Assembly (NCBI GenBank): GCA_945905925.1 | Contig: CAMDQN010000036.1 | Coordinates: 1-49,111 of the forward strand | Length of the DNA: 49,111 bases | Direction of reading: 5' to 3' | DNA from: Singulisphaera sp. GP187 | GTDB lineage: Bacteria > Planctomycetota > Planctomycetia > Gemmatales > Gemmataceae | Translations under genes and position numbers: made by a program | Shown: positions 8,185 through 16,027 of the stretch, one piece after another | How the letters are laid out: the number at the start of each line of letters is the position of its first letter | Numbering within the stretch: position 1 is the first letter of the stretch | Notes under the pieces: generated by a model | Seen by the model: the letters and a program-made list of their open reading frames with translations, nothing else | What the model was told of the DNA's origin: nothing | Databases searched by the model: none

Positions 8185-9025
8185 CGAGTTGTTCTCCGGT
8201 CGGGATGTGCGCGGCGGTGCCGCACGTGAGGCAAGTGGGGGAACGCGGGACGCGCAACCGGTGCGAGCGGAACGCGCTGTCGAACACGCCGGGCACCGCT
8301 TGAAGCGAGAAGAGGATGGATTCGGAAGAAGCAGACCCACCCCCAACCCCTCCCTGCAGGGGTTGGGGGTGGGTCTGCCTTTCTCCCCCTCCCTTTGTAG
8401 GGGAGGGGGTTGGGAGGAGAGGTTCCCCCATCGTCACCATCGCATGCAGCCCGGCGATGACGGCGATACTCGCCTTGCTCGCGGGTATCGTTGCTTCGGG
8501 CAGCGTCGCGGCGGGGTCGTTGTAGTTTGGTGGCAGTGCCGCGGGTTGCTCGGTCACTTCGCGCTTCAGGTGGCTCGCGACGCACCCGTAGCACGCCCCA
8601 CCCGGTGCGAACCGGTGGACCCATCCGCCGATGCCGCCACTCAAGACTTCGCCGAGTGTCCACGGCTTACCCGCGGCGCGCATCAGCGCGTCGAACGCGA
8701 ACTTCGCGAGTTCGTTGTCCGCGGCGCACACGCCGAAATCGCAGTCGGTCGCTAAGCGTGCGAATACGTACTGCTGCGTCGGGTCGGTGATGTCAGCAAC
8801 GAGAGTTTCGAACGCGATGTCTGGCCGGATCGCGCTAACCCATTCGGCCGCGAGTTCGGCCTTCAACCGACCAACGCACGATGGTGTGAACAGGTGTCGG
8901 TAGACATTGTGGGGCGCGTATACGTCCGGTTCTACGAGCGTGACGCAGGTCACACGCGAGTCACGCACGAGGAGGTCGAGCACGGCCATTCCGCCGCTGC
9001 CCGCACCGACTTGGAAGAGGTGCAT
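8141..9025 (-). CDS. ThiF/MoeB/E1-like adenylyltransferase
   Basis: 294 aa from ATG at 9025. The Rossmann nucleotide loop FQVGAGSGGMAV (GxGxxG, residues 7-12), the acidic VEPD (34), NVYRH with the Arg finger (43) and GRLKAE with Lys55 are the standard ATP-adenylation residues of the ThiF/E1 superfamily. Two CxxC pairs, CYGC (145-148) and CLTC (265-268), form the usual structural zinc site. Family members activate the C-terminus of a ubiquitin-like or sulfur-carrier protein with ATP. It is 107 bp downstream of an E2-like gene and overlaps the next gene. Residues about 199-232 are a Pro/Gly-rich stretch encoded by an inserted hairpin repeat, lying between the conserved helix and the second zinc pair. 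A start at 9052 is possible but adds only a hydrophobic nonapeptide. Confidence 0.9.
   Translation of the reverse strand: MHLFQVGAGSGGMAVLDLLVRDSRVTCVTLVEPDVYAPHNVYRHLFTPSCVGRLKAELAAEWVSAIRPDIAFETLVADITDPTQQYVFARLATDCDFGVCAADNELAKFAFDALMRAAGKPWTLGEVLSGGIGGWVHRFAPGGACYGCVASHLKREVTEQPAALPPNYNDPAATLPEATIPASKASIAVIAGLHAMVTMGEPLLPTPSPTKGGGERQTHPQPLQGGVGGGSASSESILFSLQAVPGVFDSAFRSHRLRVPRSPTCLTCGTAAHIPTGEQLDAAVDDALARLGAR
8331..8432. repeat. C/G-rich palindromic repeat inserted in frame in the E1-like gene
   Basis: Arms 8331-8351 and 8358-8378 are perfect 21-bp reverse complements with a 6-nt loop, followed by a second imperfect C/G hairpin (about 8383-8418). The core resembles the intergenic family-1 hairpins. 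It lies wholly inside a coding region and adds about 34 codons without a stop. Confidence 0.8.
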
Positions 9026-9031
9026 GAGAAT

Positions 9032-9117
9032 GTAAAAGGTAAAAGGTAACAACCGAAGACCGCAGACGTATGTACTTATCTCAACGGCGTGCTTCTTGTT
9101 TACCTTTTCCCTTTTCC
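9032..9117. repeat. AT-rich imperfect inverted repeat upstream of the E1-like gene
   Basis: GTAAAAGGTAAAAGGTAAC (9032-9050) pairs imperfectly with a TTACCTTTTCCCTTTTCC-type run (about 9098-9117). It fills most of the gap between the E2-like and E1-like genes and may end or attenuate transcription there. Confidence 0.5.
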
Positions 9118-9129
9118 CTTATTCCTCTT

Positions 9130-9555
9130 TCATTTCGCTTCCGGCAACGGCCACTCACCGGTTTCGTGCCACAACTCGTAGCACAGCAACCAGCGCCATG
9201 CCGCGACCACCGCGAACACGCACGTGAACTGGCTCGCGTCCCACCGGCTCGACGCGCGTGTGGATCCCTGGCGCCACAAACAGATCGTCTGCCCTTCGAG
9301 CAGGTGTGGGCAGTGCTTCAGTGGGGTTAGCACGCGTGTCTCGGGCGCCACGATCGGGTAACACGCGAGCAACCGCGTTTCGAGTTGGTAGACGTTATGG
9401 CACGGCTTCAGGCAATACGAAAGCGTCAGCCCGCCACCGACCCTTGCTACCATGATGCGGTAGTTCCGGTCACGGCCAGTGTTGTAGCGCTCGATGGCCG
9501 GCACTTCGACGGACAACAGCCGCCGCTTGCCGGGTTCGGTGTCGAGTAAGCCCAT
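9130..9555 (-). CDS. Stand-alone prokaryotic E2-like (ubiquitin-conjugating fold) protein
   Basis: 141 aa. The layout matches the E2/UBC fold. Two strands, YRIMVARV and LTLSYCLK, are followed by the YP-x-x-x-P turn (ACYPIVAPETRVLTP, residues 65-78), then a His-containing approach and catalytic-cysteine-like site, HCPHLLEGQTICLW (81-94; Cys92), like the HPN...G-x-ICL of ubiquitin E2s. After it come Trp105 and a helical tail, WRWLLCYELWHETGEWP, like that of bacterial E2-like proteins next to ThiF genes. Known bacterial E2s act with E1 proteins to attach a modifier to a target. It is upstream of and co-directional with the ThiF-like gene. No strong Shine-Dalgarno precedes the ATG at 9555. Fold assignment is by motif only. 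Confidence 0.75.
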   Translation of the reverse strand: MGLLDTEPGKRRLLSVEVPAIERYNTGRDRNYRIMVARVGGGLTLSYCLKPCHNVYQLETRLLACYPIVAPETRVLTPLKHCPHLLEGQTICLWRQGSTRASSRWDASQFTCVFAVVAAWRWLLCYELWHETGEWPLPEAK

Positions 9556-9559
9556 CGGA

Positions 9560-9646
9560 GTGTTCAGTGTTCAGTGTTCAGTACGACAGGACACAACGGA
9601 GGAAGTTCTCCTGAGCGGAGCACTGAAAACTGAACACTGAAAACTG
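9560..9646. repeat. Inverted repeat of TTCAGTG units
   Basis: TGTTCAGTGTTCAGTGTTCAG (about 9561-9581) pairs nearly perfectly with CTGAAAACTGAACACTGAAA (about 9623-9642). It lies between the 60-aa gene and the E2-like gene and may be an attenuator or terminator. Confidence 0.65.
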
Positions 9647-9648
9647 CC

Positions 9649-9831
9649 TCAGTAATGTACCGGGACCGACTTCACGGCGGCGATGACCTGTTCGTCGGGC
9701 ACCTCCTCAGCGGTGCCGGCGAAGCCGGTGTCCTTGGGGTCAATGAGCAGCGCGACACCGCGGTCCGCGTGGCCGCGCAGCGCGGTGAGGAGTTGGCGGC
9801 GTTCGACCTCGGCGAGGGGTCGGAAGTCCAT
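9649..9831 (-). CDS. Small 60-aa protein upstream of the E2-like gene
   Basis: 60 aa from ATG at 9831, with GAGG about 9 nt upstream. It begins MDFRPLAEVERRQLLTALRG and ends AAVKSVPVHY. It is charged and soluble, with an amphipathic N-terminal helix. I do not recognise it. Its position ahead of E2-like and E1-like genes makes it a candidate partner or modifier, but it is shorter than ubiquitin-like proteins and has no terminal Gly-Gly. A hairpin at 9560-9646 separates it from the next gene, so co-transcription is uncertain. Confidence 0.55.
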   Translation of the reverse strand: MDFRPLAEVERRQLLTALRGHADRGVALLIDPKDTGFAGTAEEVPDEQVIAAVKSVPVHY

Positions 9832-10228
9832 GGCACGGTCCTCGAGAACAAACGGGAAAATGGGCGACGGTCGATCAACCGTCGGTCGGGTCGGGCGCAT
9901 GCGCGCCCGAAAGTGTGCTGTCCGAGTAGACGTGTGGCCATCGTGCCGGGCCACGCGTCGGGTTGTCGGAGCGGCCGTCGTCGGAAAGGCGGCGGTCGGA
10001 TACCACGCGAAAATGAACGAGTGCGCGGTGGCTTTGAAAAGGCCGGTCCTGACGCTGGGATCGGTCGTCGGTTACACCGACAACACCATCATAACCGCGC
10101 CCGCGAGTCGCACAAGAGAACTGTGAAATGAACTCATTTCGAAGGAGTAGGCACACTCTGCGTACCATCACTTCGCACAGAGGAAGCGACGGCATACGGA
10201 ATGTGCCTACTACTTTGGCAAGCCTTCG
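9832..10228. other. Gene-free stretch with a short inverted repeat
   Basis: No convincing gene on either strand. It should contain the promoter of the 60-aa gene. Near the lipoprotein stop, 10147-10155 and 10202-10210 are 9-bp reverse complements with partial pairing inside, probably the terminator of the lipoprotein gene. Confidence 0.5.
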
Positions 10229-10681
10229 TTACTTCTTGACAATGATGTCGAAGTTCGCCTTATCCGTGCCGTCCTTCGGCACTTCAAACTCGACCTTGCT
10301 ATCCGAATTCCATTCCGCTGGGATCGGATCCCGCCGGGCGCCGCCCTTGGGCGCACCGTCGGGCGAACTTTCTCCCGGTGCCTGGCCGATCACGTCGTTC
10401 CCACGGGTCATGATGCGGACGAGGTGCTTGCCCACTATCGCACCGTCCTTCTCGTCGCACTTCAGTACGAACCGGCCGTTCTCGTCCGTATACGCGCTGG
10501 ACCCGCGCCCGGGATTGGGGTTGTCCGCGGTGCCGACCGGTTGGAAGTTGATCACCGCTTTCGCGTACGGTTTCCCGTCCACGGTGACGACGCCGGACAC
10601 CGGGGCGTACTTCGGCCCCCCCGAGCAGCCGACCGCGACCGCAAGCAGAGCGCCCGCAGCAATCAATCGCATCCGAAACAT
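10229..10681 (-). CDS. Carboxypeptidase-regulatory-like lipoprotein
   Basis: 150 aa from ATG at 10681. A lipoprotein signal, MFRMRLIAAGALLAVAVGC, has its lipobox cysteine at residue 19. It is followed by YAPVSGVVTVDGKPYAKAVI and SSAYTDENGRFVLK, the beta-sandwich signature of the carboxypeptidase-regulatory/transthyretin-like lipoproteins abundant in planctomycetes. Function is unknown; it is probably anchored in a membrane facing the periplasm. The upstream DUF1559 gene ends 19 bp away, and this pairing is common in planctomycete genomes, so the two are probably co-transcribed. Codons upstream of 10681 in the same frame are Arg/Ser/Thr-rich shadow sequence and are excluded. Confidence 0.88.
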   Translation of the reverse strand: MFRMRLIAAGALLAVAVGCSGGPKYAPVSGVVTVDGKPYAKAVINFQPVGTADNPNPGRGSSAYTDENGRFVLKCDEKDGAIVGKHLVRIMTRGNDVIGQAPGESSPDGAPKGGARRDPIPAEWNSDSKVEFEVPKDGTDKANFDIIVKK

Positions 10682-10700
10682 GACGATCCTCGGTACGGGG

Positions 10701-11702
10701 TTAGGGGAGAACGGCGGCTTCACCACCGGCCATGGTCGCCATGTTCTCGAGCAGGTTCGTCGCGACGGAATAACTGATGAACCGCACCGAGCCGTCGCCG
10801 AGAACGAAGTTGGCCCCGTTGGTGTGAGAGCTGTTGAACGCCCGCTTGCACATCTGGTCCCCGTACAACCCGGGAGCGGCCGCGCACGTCGCGTAGTCCT
10901 TCCCGAACAGCCGGCTCTCGACCCCGATCGACGACTGGTTGTATGACGCGTAGGTGTACGCCCAGAAGGTGCCACGATTGGTCGTGGTGTGTGTCGTGTA
11001 CTCGCCGACCATCAGGGTGTTCGACAGTCCGTCCGTGGCTCCGCTGAACCGCTCCGCTCCGCCGAGGACGGCGATACCGGCCACGGTGGAAGCCGGCACG
11101 CCGTTGTACGAGGCCGAGGTCGCATGTAGTAGCGAGCGGTAGGACCGGTCCATCACGCCGTTCGGCCACAACCCCGGCTCGAACCCGTCCCACGCGCCGT
11201 GCCCGACGGCCATGTTCGCCTTCCCGCTGACGGCGCGGTAACTGCCATGCATCCACTGCGCTGTGCTGGGACCGCTGGCGGGTACTTCCAACTGCCCGAC
11301 CATCCGGTCGGACGCGCACTCGTAGGCTTTCACCCGTTTCTGGCCCACGAGGTTGTTGTTCGTGGACACGTTCAGTTCGTTCTGTCGGTACTGGGCATAC
11401 AAACTGGCCTGCTCGACATAGGGCAGAAGTTCGATGGCCCAGTTGGTGTACGTCGGCGGGGTGCAACAGACGTCGAAGTACGTTCCGCCCGGCGGCAGCG
11501 TCCCGACCGCGTCGTGGTGGTTGTGTAGCCCCAACCCTATCTGCTTCATGTTGTTGGAACACGACATGCGTGCTGCGGCTTCGCGCACCTTCTGCACTGC
11601 TGGGAGCAGTAACCCGATCAGAATCGCGATGATCGCGATCACCACTAACAGTTCAATCAGCGTGAACCCGCACCGCTGCCTTTTGATACTGGGGAGAAGC
11701 AT
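10701..11702 (-). CDS. DUF1559 pseudopilin-like protein with type II prepilin signal
   Basis: 333 aa. The prepilin signal RCGFTLIELLVVIAIIAILI, with Gly before Phe-Thr-Leu-Ile-Glu, is the type IV/II pseudopilin N-methylation and cleavage site. It continues VQKVREAAARMSCSNNMKQIGLGLHNHH, the strongly conserved start of DUF1559. The C-terminal region has the ANFVLGDGSVRFI segment, typical of the family. These proteins are expanded in Planctomycetota and are thought to form a pseudopilus or surface structure; the exact role is unknown. It is followed by the lipoprotein gene. Confidence 0.95.
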   Translation of the reverse strand: MLLPSIKRQRCGFTLIELLVVIAIIAILIGLLLPAVQKVREAAARMSCSNNMKQIGLGLHNHHDAVGTLPPGGTYFDVCCTPPTYTNWAIELLPYVEQASLYAQYRQNELNVSTNNNLVGQKRVKAYECASDRMVGQLEVPASGPSTAQWMHGSYRAVSGKANMAVGHGAWDGFEPGLWPNGVMDRSYRSLLHATSASYNGVPASTVAGIAVLGGAERFSGATDGLSNTLMVGEYTTHTTTNRGTFWAYTYASYNQSSIGVESRLFGKDYATCAAAPGLYGDQMCKRAFNSSHTNGANFVLGDGSVRFISYSVATNLLENMATMAGGEAAVLP

Positions 11703-11910
11703 CGAAACCTCCGAGTAACAATATGAGAATGGAAGCGAACAACCCGAACGGGGTGGATCGCAACAGTCGGATGATGTGAGCGAATGAAAAGAAATGGAGT
11801 GGGTGAGTACACCACAGCTTCACCTCACACTCATAAATACCCAAAGATCTGAGCCGCGGCTACACCAAACGAGCGGTTCTCATCAATCATTCGTGCCGTG
11901 GAGGAACACC

Positions 11911-12678
11911 TTGACCACACCGTGCGTTACGCTGCCGCTCGTGTCCGGCGGACACCTCACTGGGACGTACCAACCCGGTTCTGCGTGCCCGGAGTTCGCG
12001 GTGCTGTGGGTCCACGGGTTCGGGAGCCACCGCGGCGGCGAGAAGGCCGATGCCGTGCGCGCGGAGTGCGCACGCCGCGGGTGGGCGTTCGCCGCGTTCG
12101 ACTTCCGCGGTCACGGCGAATCGACCGGCACCATGCCCGAACTCCTCGCGAGCCGGTTGGTCGAAGACCTGACCGCCGCGCGCGACTGGCTCGCCGCGCG
12201 CGGGCACAAGCGACTCGGGCTGGTCGCTTCCAGCATGGGCGCGTTTGCAGCGGCGTGGTTCGCGAAATACAACCCGGAGTGCGTCGTCGGCTGCGTGTTT
12301 CTCGCACCCGGTTTCGGCTTTCTCGACCGCCGCTGGGATACCTTGACCGCAGATGAACAAGAGGAATGGCGGACCACAGGACGGCGGCGATTAACCAACG
12401 AGTGGGTCGATGTCGAACTCGGCTTCGGGCTGGTCGAAGAACGCGACCGGTTCCGCCCGTTCAAGCTCGTGGCCGGATGGCGCACGCCGGCACTGCTCTT
12501 TCACGGGCTGGCCGATGAGGTGGTTCCCGACAGTGACAGTCTGTTCTTCGCGCGTCGCGTCGATTACCCTTATGTGGAACTACGCCTCTTGAAAAACGGC
12601 GACCACCGGCTCACGGCATACAAAGACGCGATCACCAGCGCCGCGGGCGAGTTCTTCGCGCGACTCTTGGGGGAATGA
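11911..12678 (+). CDS. Alpha/beta hydrolase (serine aminopeptidase-like)
   Basis: 255 aa from TTG at 11911, chosen because GGAGGA (11900-11905) is 5 nt upstream and earlier in-frame codons lack homology-like sequence. Features of the fold: LWVHGFGSHRGGEKAD (oxyanion HG), AFDFRGHGESTG, the nucleophile elbow LVASSMGAF (Ser108), the acid in GLADEVVPDSD, and the catalytic His in KNGDHRL near the C-terminus. The DFRGHGES motif is that of monoglyceride-lipase/Hydrolase_4-like enzymes. The substrate is unknown. The WD40 gene starts 3 bp downstream, so they are an operon pair. Confidence 0.88.
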   Translation: MTTPCVTLPLVSGGHLTGTYQPGSACPEFAVLWVHGFGSHRGGEKADAVRAECARRGWAFAAFDFRGHGESTGTMPELLASRLVEDLTAARDWLAARGHKRLGLVASSMGAFAAAWFAKYNPECVVGCVFLAPGFGFLDRRWDTLTADEQEEWRTTGRRRLTNEWVDVELGFGLVEERDRFRPFKLVAGWRTPALLFHGLADEVVPDSDSLFFARRVDYPYVELRLLKNGDHRLTAYKDAITSAAGEFFARLLGE

Positions 12679-12681
12679 TCC

Positions 12682-14673
12682 GTGCGACCGCTCGTCCTCA
12701 CGCTCCTGGTCGCGACCTCGGTGCCCGCGCTCGCGGCCGACCCACCGGTAAAGACTGATCGCTCCGGCGACCCGCTCCCGACCGGCGCGCTGATGCGCCT
12801 CGGAACGCTCCGCAATCGCGCGCCGATCACCGGCTTCGGGATCGAGAAAGACGGAACCGTTGTCACCGTAGGACCGGGCGCGGACGTGCGCCGCTGGCAC
12901 GCGGGCGAGGACAAGAGCAGCGAACCGGCGGTGCTGCCGCTGAACGGGCTGAAGCCCGCGCAGAATGACCCGCAGGTGTCGCCGGACGGGAGATACGTCG
13001 CGGCCTGTTCCCACGATACGGTGTTCGTGTGGGAGACGCCCACTGACGCGAAGGCCAAGCCGAAACAGGTGGCCGCGTTTGACGTGTCGTGGCCGGGTCA
13101 CGTCTGCATCTCGCCCGACAGTAGCAAACTCGTCGTCACAGGTGGGTGGGCCCTCCATTTTTCGATCGCGTTCGAGCAACCGCTCCATCTGTGTGATTTG
13201 AAAACGGGCAAGATGACCGACTTGGAAGGAAAGGCGACCTCCTTCGGATCGTTGAACTTCTCCGGCGACGGGAAGCGGGTGATGGCGTTCGCGGACGGCA
13301 AGTTCGTTCTCTGGGACACGGCCACCGCGAAGAGGGTTGCCGAGTTCAAAATCGACGGGCACTCGTACTCTAAATGCACGCTGAATCACAGCGGCGACCT
13401 GATCGTCGCCCAACCGTTCCTGTTGCGCGAGAAGTTCGAGTGGCACTTCTTCGACGCGAAGACCGGCAAGCGGCGCAACGACCTCACCGGCCCGCAGGTG
13501 GGCGAGTCGGTGACCTTCGCGCCGGACGGCAAGACGATCCTCGTGGGCGAGCGCACCGGCGTACTGTGGTGGGATCCGGCCGCGGGCAAGTTGCTTCGGC
13601 GGTTCGAGGGTGACCCGTCCTGGATGCCGGTTCGGTTCACGCCCGACGGCAAGACGCTCGTCGCGACGAGCCGGCACGCCCTCCTTCTCTGGGACGCCGC
13701 GACCGGCAAGCCGCTGTTCGCGGACCAGAACGCCGGGCACGCGCAGAACATCACCGGTTTAGGAATATCACCCGATGGCAAGCGCATCGCCACACGCGGA
13801 TGGGACGGTCGGCTCTGTCTGTGGGATGCGAACACGGGCGCGGAGTTGTGGCGCGCGCCGGCGGACGAGTGGACGTCCCCGCGGATCGCGTTTTCCCCAG
13901 ACGGCAAGTTTCTGTACGCCGGCGTTCCGAAGCGGAACGAGGTTCTGAAGTACGACGCCGCGACCGGCAAGGAAGTGTTGAAGTTGGTCGGCGATGCCAA
14001 GCAGCCGAAGCAGGGGATCGTGCGGACGATCCGCGTCGCGGCGGACGGGAAAACGGTTTGCGCACTAATCGGCCCGTCCGAGGTGCTCCAGTACGCTCAG
14101 TTCGTCAGGTGGGACGCGACCACCGGCGAGCGCCTCAAAACGGCTCACATACATGACCGACCCTGTAACAACTCCGACCTGTCCCCGGACGGGGAGTTCA
14201 TCGCCCTCGACAGTCACCCGGCGGTGATCTCGCTCGCGGCGCTAACCGTCGACCACATCAGGGAGGCGAAACTTCGGAGCGCCAGAGGGCTTTCGTTCTC
14301 CGATGACGGAAAGTGGCTCACGGCGGTCGCGCAACCGCACACCCCGGACGGGGTCGTCAGCCGCCGGGCCGTCGTCTTTTCCACCACGACGTGGAAAGAG
14401 GTGTGTTCGGTTGCGGTTGCCGAATCCGGGCGCGTCGCCCTTTCACCCGACGGCAAAACTCTGGCCGTTGCCGCGAACGAGAAGGTCGAGTTCTTCGACA
14501 CGGCGACCTCGAAAACCATCGGAGAGTACAAGCTCTCCGCGGGGACGTGGCCATCGCACTACCACTGTTACACTCAGGTACTGCGATTCACACCGGACGG
14601 CACGAAATTGATTTCCGGGCACCTCGACACGACCACGCTCGTCTGGCTCGTTCCAGAACGGCCGGCGAAGTAA
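12682..14673 (+). CDS. Exported WD40-repeat protein
   Basis: 663 aa from GTG at 12682, preceded by GGGGGA. Signal peptide: MRPLVLTLLVATSVPALAAD. The rest is a set of WD40-like blades with the recurring pattern 'SPDGKxLxxxxxDxxxxLWDxxTGK', e.g. VSPDGRYVAACSHD, FSGDGKRVMAFADGKFVLWD, FAPDGKTILVGERTGVLWWD and ISPDGKRIATRGWDGRLCLWD. It is probably a double propeller in the periplasm or outside the cell and a protein-interaction platform. Kinase or sigma-factor domains often fused to WD40 in planctomycetes are absent. It is in a run with the hydrolase upstream and a PqaA-like gene 28 bp downstream. Confidence 0.9.
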   Translation: MRPLVLTLLVATSVPALAADPPVKTDRSGDPLPTGALMRLGTLRNRAPITGFGIEKDGTVVTVGPGADVRRWHAGEDKSSEPAVLPLNGLKPAQNDPQVSPDGRYVAACSHDTVFVWETPTDAKAKPKQVAAFDVSWPGHVCISPDSSKLVVTGGWALHFSIAFEQPLHLCDLKTGKMTDLEGKATSFGSLNFSGDGKRVMAFADGKFVLWDTATAKRVAEFKIDGHSYSKCTLNHSGDLIVAQPFLLREKFEWHFFDAKTGKRRNDLTGPQVGESVTFAPDGKTILVGERTGVLWWDPAAGKLLRRFEGDPSWMPVRFTPDGKTLVATSRHALLLWDAATGKPLFADQNAGHAQNITGLGISPDGKRIATRGWDGRLCLWDANTGAELWRAPADEWTSPRIAFSPDGKFLYAGVPKRNEVLKYDAATGKEVLKLVGDAKQPKQGIVRTIRVAADGKTVCALIGPSEVLQYAQFVRWDATTGERLKTAHIHDRPCNNSDLSPDGEFIALDSHPAVISLAALTVDHIREAKLRSARGLSFSDDGKWLTAVAQPHTPDGVVSRRAVVFSTTTWKEVCSVAVAESGRVALSPDGKTLAVAANEKVEFFDTATSKTIGEYKLSAGTWPSHYHCYTQVLRFTPDGTKLISGHLDTTTLVWLVPERPAK

Positions 14674-14701
14674 CTCTCACCCTCACCCATGGAGACATCC
14701 C

Positions 14702-16027
14702 TTGCGATCGTTCACCCTCGCCCTCGCCGCGCTCGCCGCGCTGCCGGCACTCGGGTACTCCGCGCCTGACGTTCCAGCACCACCACCCGATCTGGTTGAC
14801 TACGTCACCAAGAAGGACGACACGTTCTCGTGGAAGCTCGCGGACAAGAGGGACACCGACAGCGGCACCGTGTACGAAATCGACCTCATCTCGCAAACGT
14901 GGCACGAGATCAAGTGGGACCACAAGCTCCAGGTGTTCGTGCCCAAAGGCGCGAAGCCGCAGGCGACGATGGTGCTGTGGAATCAGGGCGGGAAGCCGAA
15001 CGTCACTTCCAGCATCCTCGGGTTGGCGCTCGCGGAGAAGATCAAGGCGCCGGTCGCGTTCCTGTACGGCGTGCCCAAACAACCGCTGTTCGGCGGGAAG
15101 TCGGAAGACACCCTCATCGCGGAAACATTCGTCAAATACCTCGACACCAAAGACGGCTCGTGGCCGCTGCTGTTCCCAATGGTCAAGAGCGTGGTGAAAG
15201 GGATGGACGCGCTGCAAGCGTTCGCGAAGGAGGAGTGGAAGTTCGAGGTGAAGTCGTTCGTGATCACGGGCGCGTCGAAGCGCGGCTGGACATCGTGGTT
15301 GACGGCCGCGACCGGCGACAAACGCGTCAAGGCGATCGCGCCGCTGGTGATCGACACGCTCAACATGCCGGTTCAGATGAAGAACCAACTGACCGCGTTC
15401 GGGAAACCAAGCGAGATGATCCGCGACTACACCGCGCGGAAACTGGTGCCGATCCCCGACACGACCGATGCGAAGAAGCTGTGGCAGATGATCGATCCGT
15501 GGGTGTATCGCGACAAGATCGCGGTGCCGAAGATGATCATCAATGGTGCGAACGATCCCTACTGGCCGCTCGACGCGCTGAATTCGTACTGGGACGATCT
15601 GAAGGGTGACAAGTGGGTGCTGTACGTGCCCAACGCCGGTCACGACCTGCGCGAGGCTGGCAAGGACGGCACGAAGGAACTGATCCCGGTGCGAGCGGTG
15701 AACACGCTGTCCGCGTTCGCGCGGTCACAAATCTCCGACAAGCCGCTGCCAGGGATGACGTGGGTGTACGACGAGAAGGCGGGCGTGTGCCGCTTGGAGG
15801 TGACCACGGCGGCGAAGACGACTGCGATGCGCGTGTGGACGGCTGATTCCGACACGCGCGACTTCCGTAAGGCGCGGTGGGCCGAGGACGTCGGCGCGAA
15901 GTTCCCCGCGACCGTTCGCGCACCGGGGAAGGGGTTCAAGGCGTTCTACGCCGAAACCGAGTACGACATGGACGGGTTGAAGTTCACGCTCTGCACGCAA
16001 CTCCGCATTCTGGAAGCGAAGAAGTAA
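14702..16027 (+). CDS. PhoPQ-activated pathogenicity-related (PqaA-type) protein
   Basis: 441 aa from TTG at 14702, after GGAGA. Signal peptide MRSFTLALAALAALPALG. PqaA-family features: DLVDYVTKKDDTFSWKL, LISQTWHEIKWDHKLQVFVP, WNQGGKP and the nucleophile-like ITGASKRGWTSWLTA, then VIDTLNMP, IINGANDPYWPLDAL and VPNAGHDL. This is an alpha/beta-hydrolase-like fold with Ser (GASKRG), Asp and His in order. The family was named from Salmonella, but many planctomycetes encode exported copies of unknown function. Its stop overlaps the start of hpnC by one base (TAATG), so the two are translationally coupled. Confidence 0.93.
   Translation: MRSFTLALAALAALPALGYSAPDVPAPPPDLVDYVTKKDDTFSWKLADKRDTDSGTVYEIDLISQTWHEIKWDHKLQVFVPKGAKPQATMVLWNQGGKPNVTSSILGLALAEKIKAPVAFLYGVPKQPLFGGKSEDTLIAETFVKYLDTKDGSWPLLFPMVKSVVKGMDALQAFAKEEWKFEVKSFVITGASKRGWTSWLTAATGDKRVKAIAPLVIDTLNMPVQMKNQLTAFGKPSEMIRDYTARKLVPIPDTTDAKKLWQMIDPWVYRDKIAVPKMIINGANDPYWPLDALNSYWDDLKGDKWVLYVPNAGHDLREAGKDGTKELIPVRAVNTLSAFARSQISDKPLPGMTWVYDEKAGVCRLEVTTAAKTTAMRVWTADSDTRDFRKARWAEDVGAKFPATVRAPGKGFKAFYAETEYDMDGLKFTLCTQLRILEAKK

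Noticed and set aside
9649-9831. Reading the 60-aa product as a ubiquitin-like modifier
   Set aside because: Too short and ends in VHY with no terminal Gly-Gly; kept only as an unknown partner.
6982-9831. Calling the E1/E2-like cluster CBASS, Bil or PRTRC
   Set aside because: No cGAS-like nucleotidyltransferase, effector, JAMM peptidase or PRTRC-specific protein is seen next to it.
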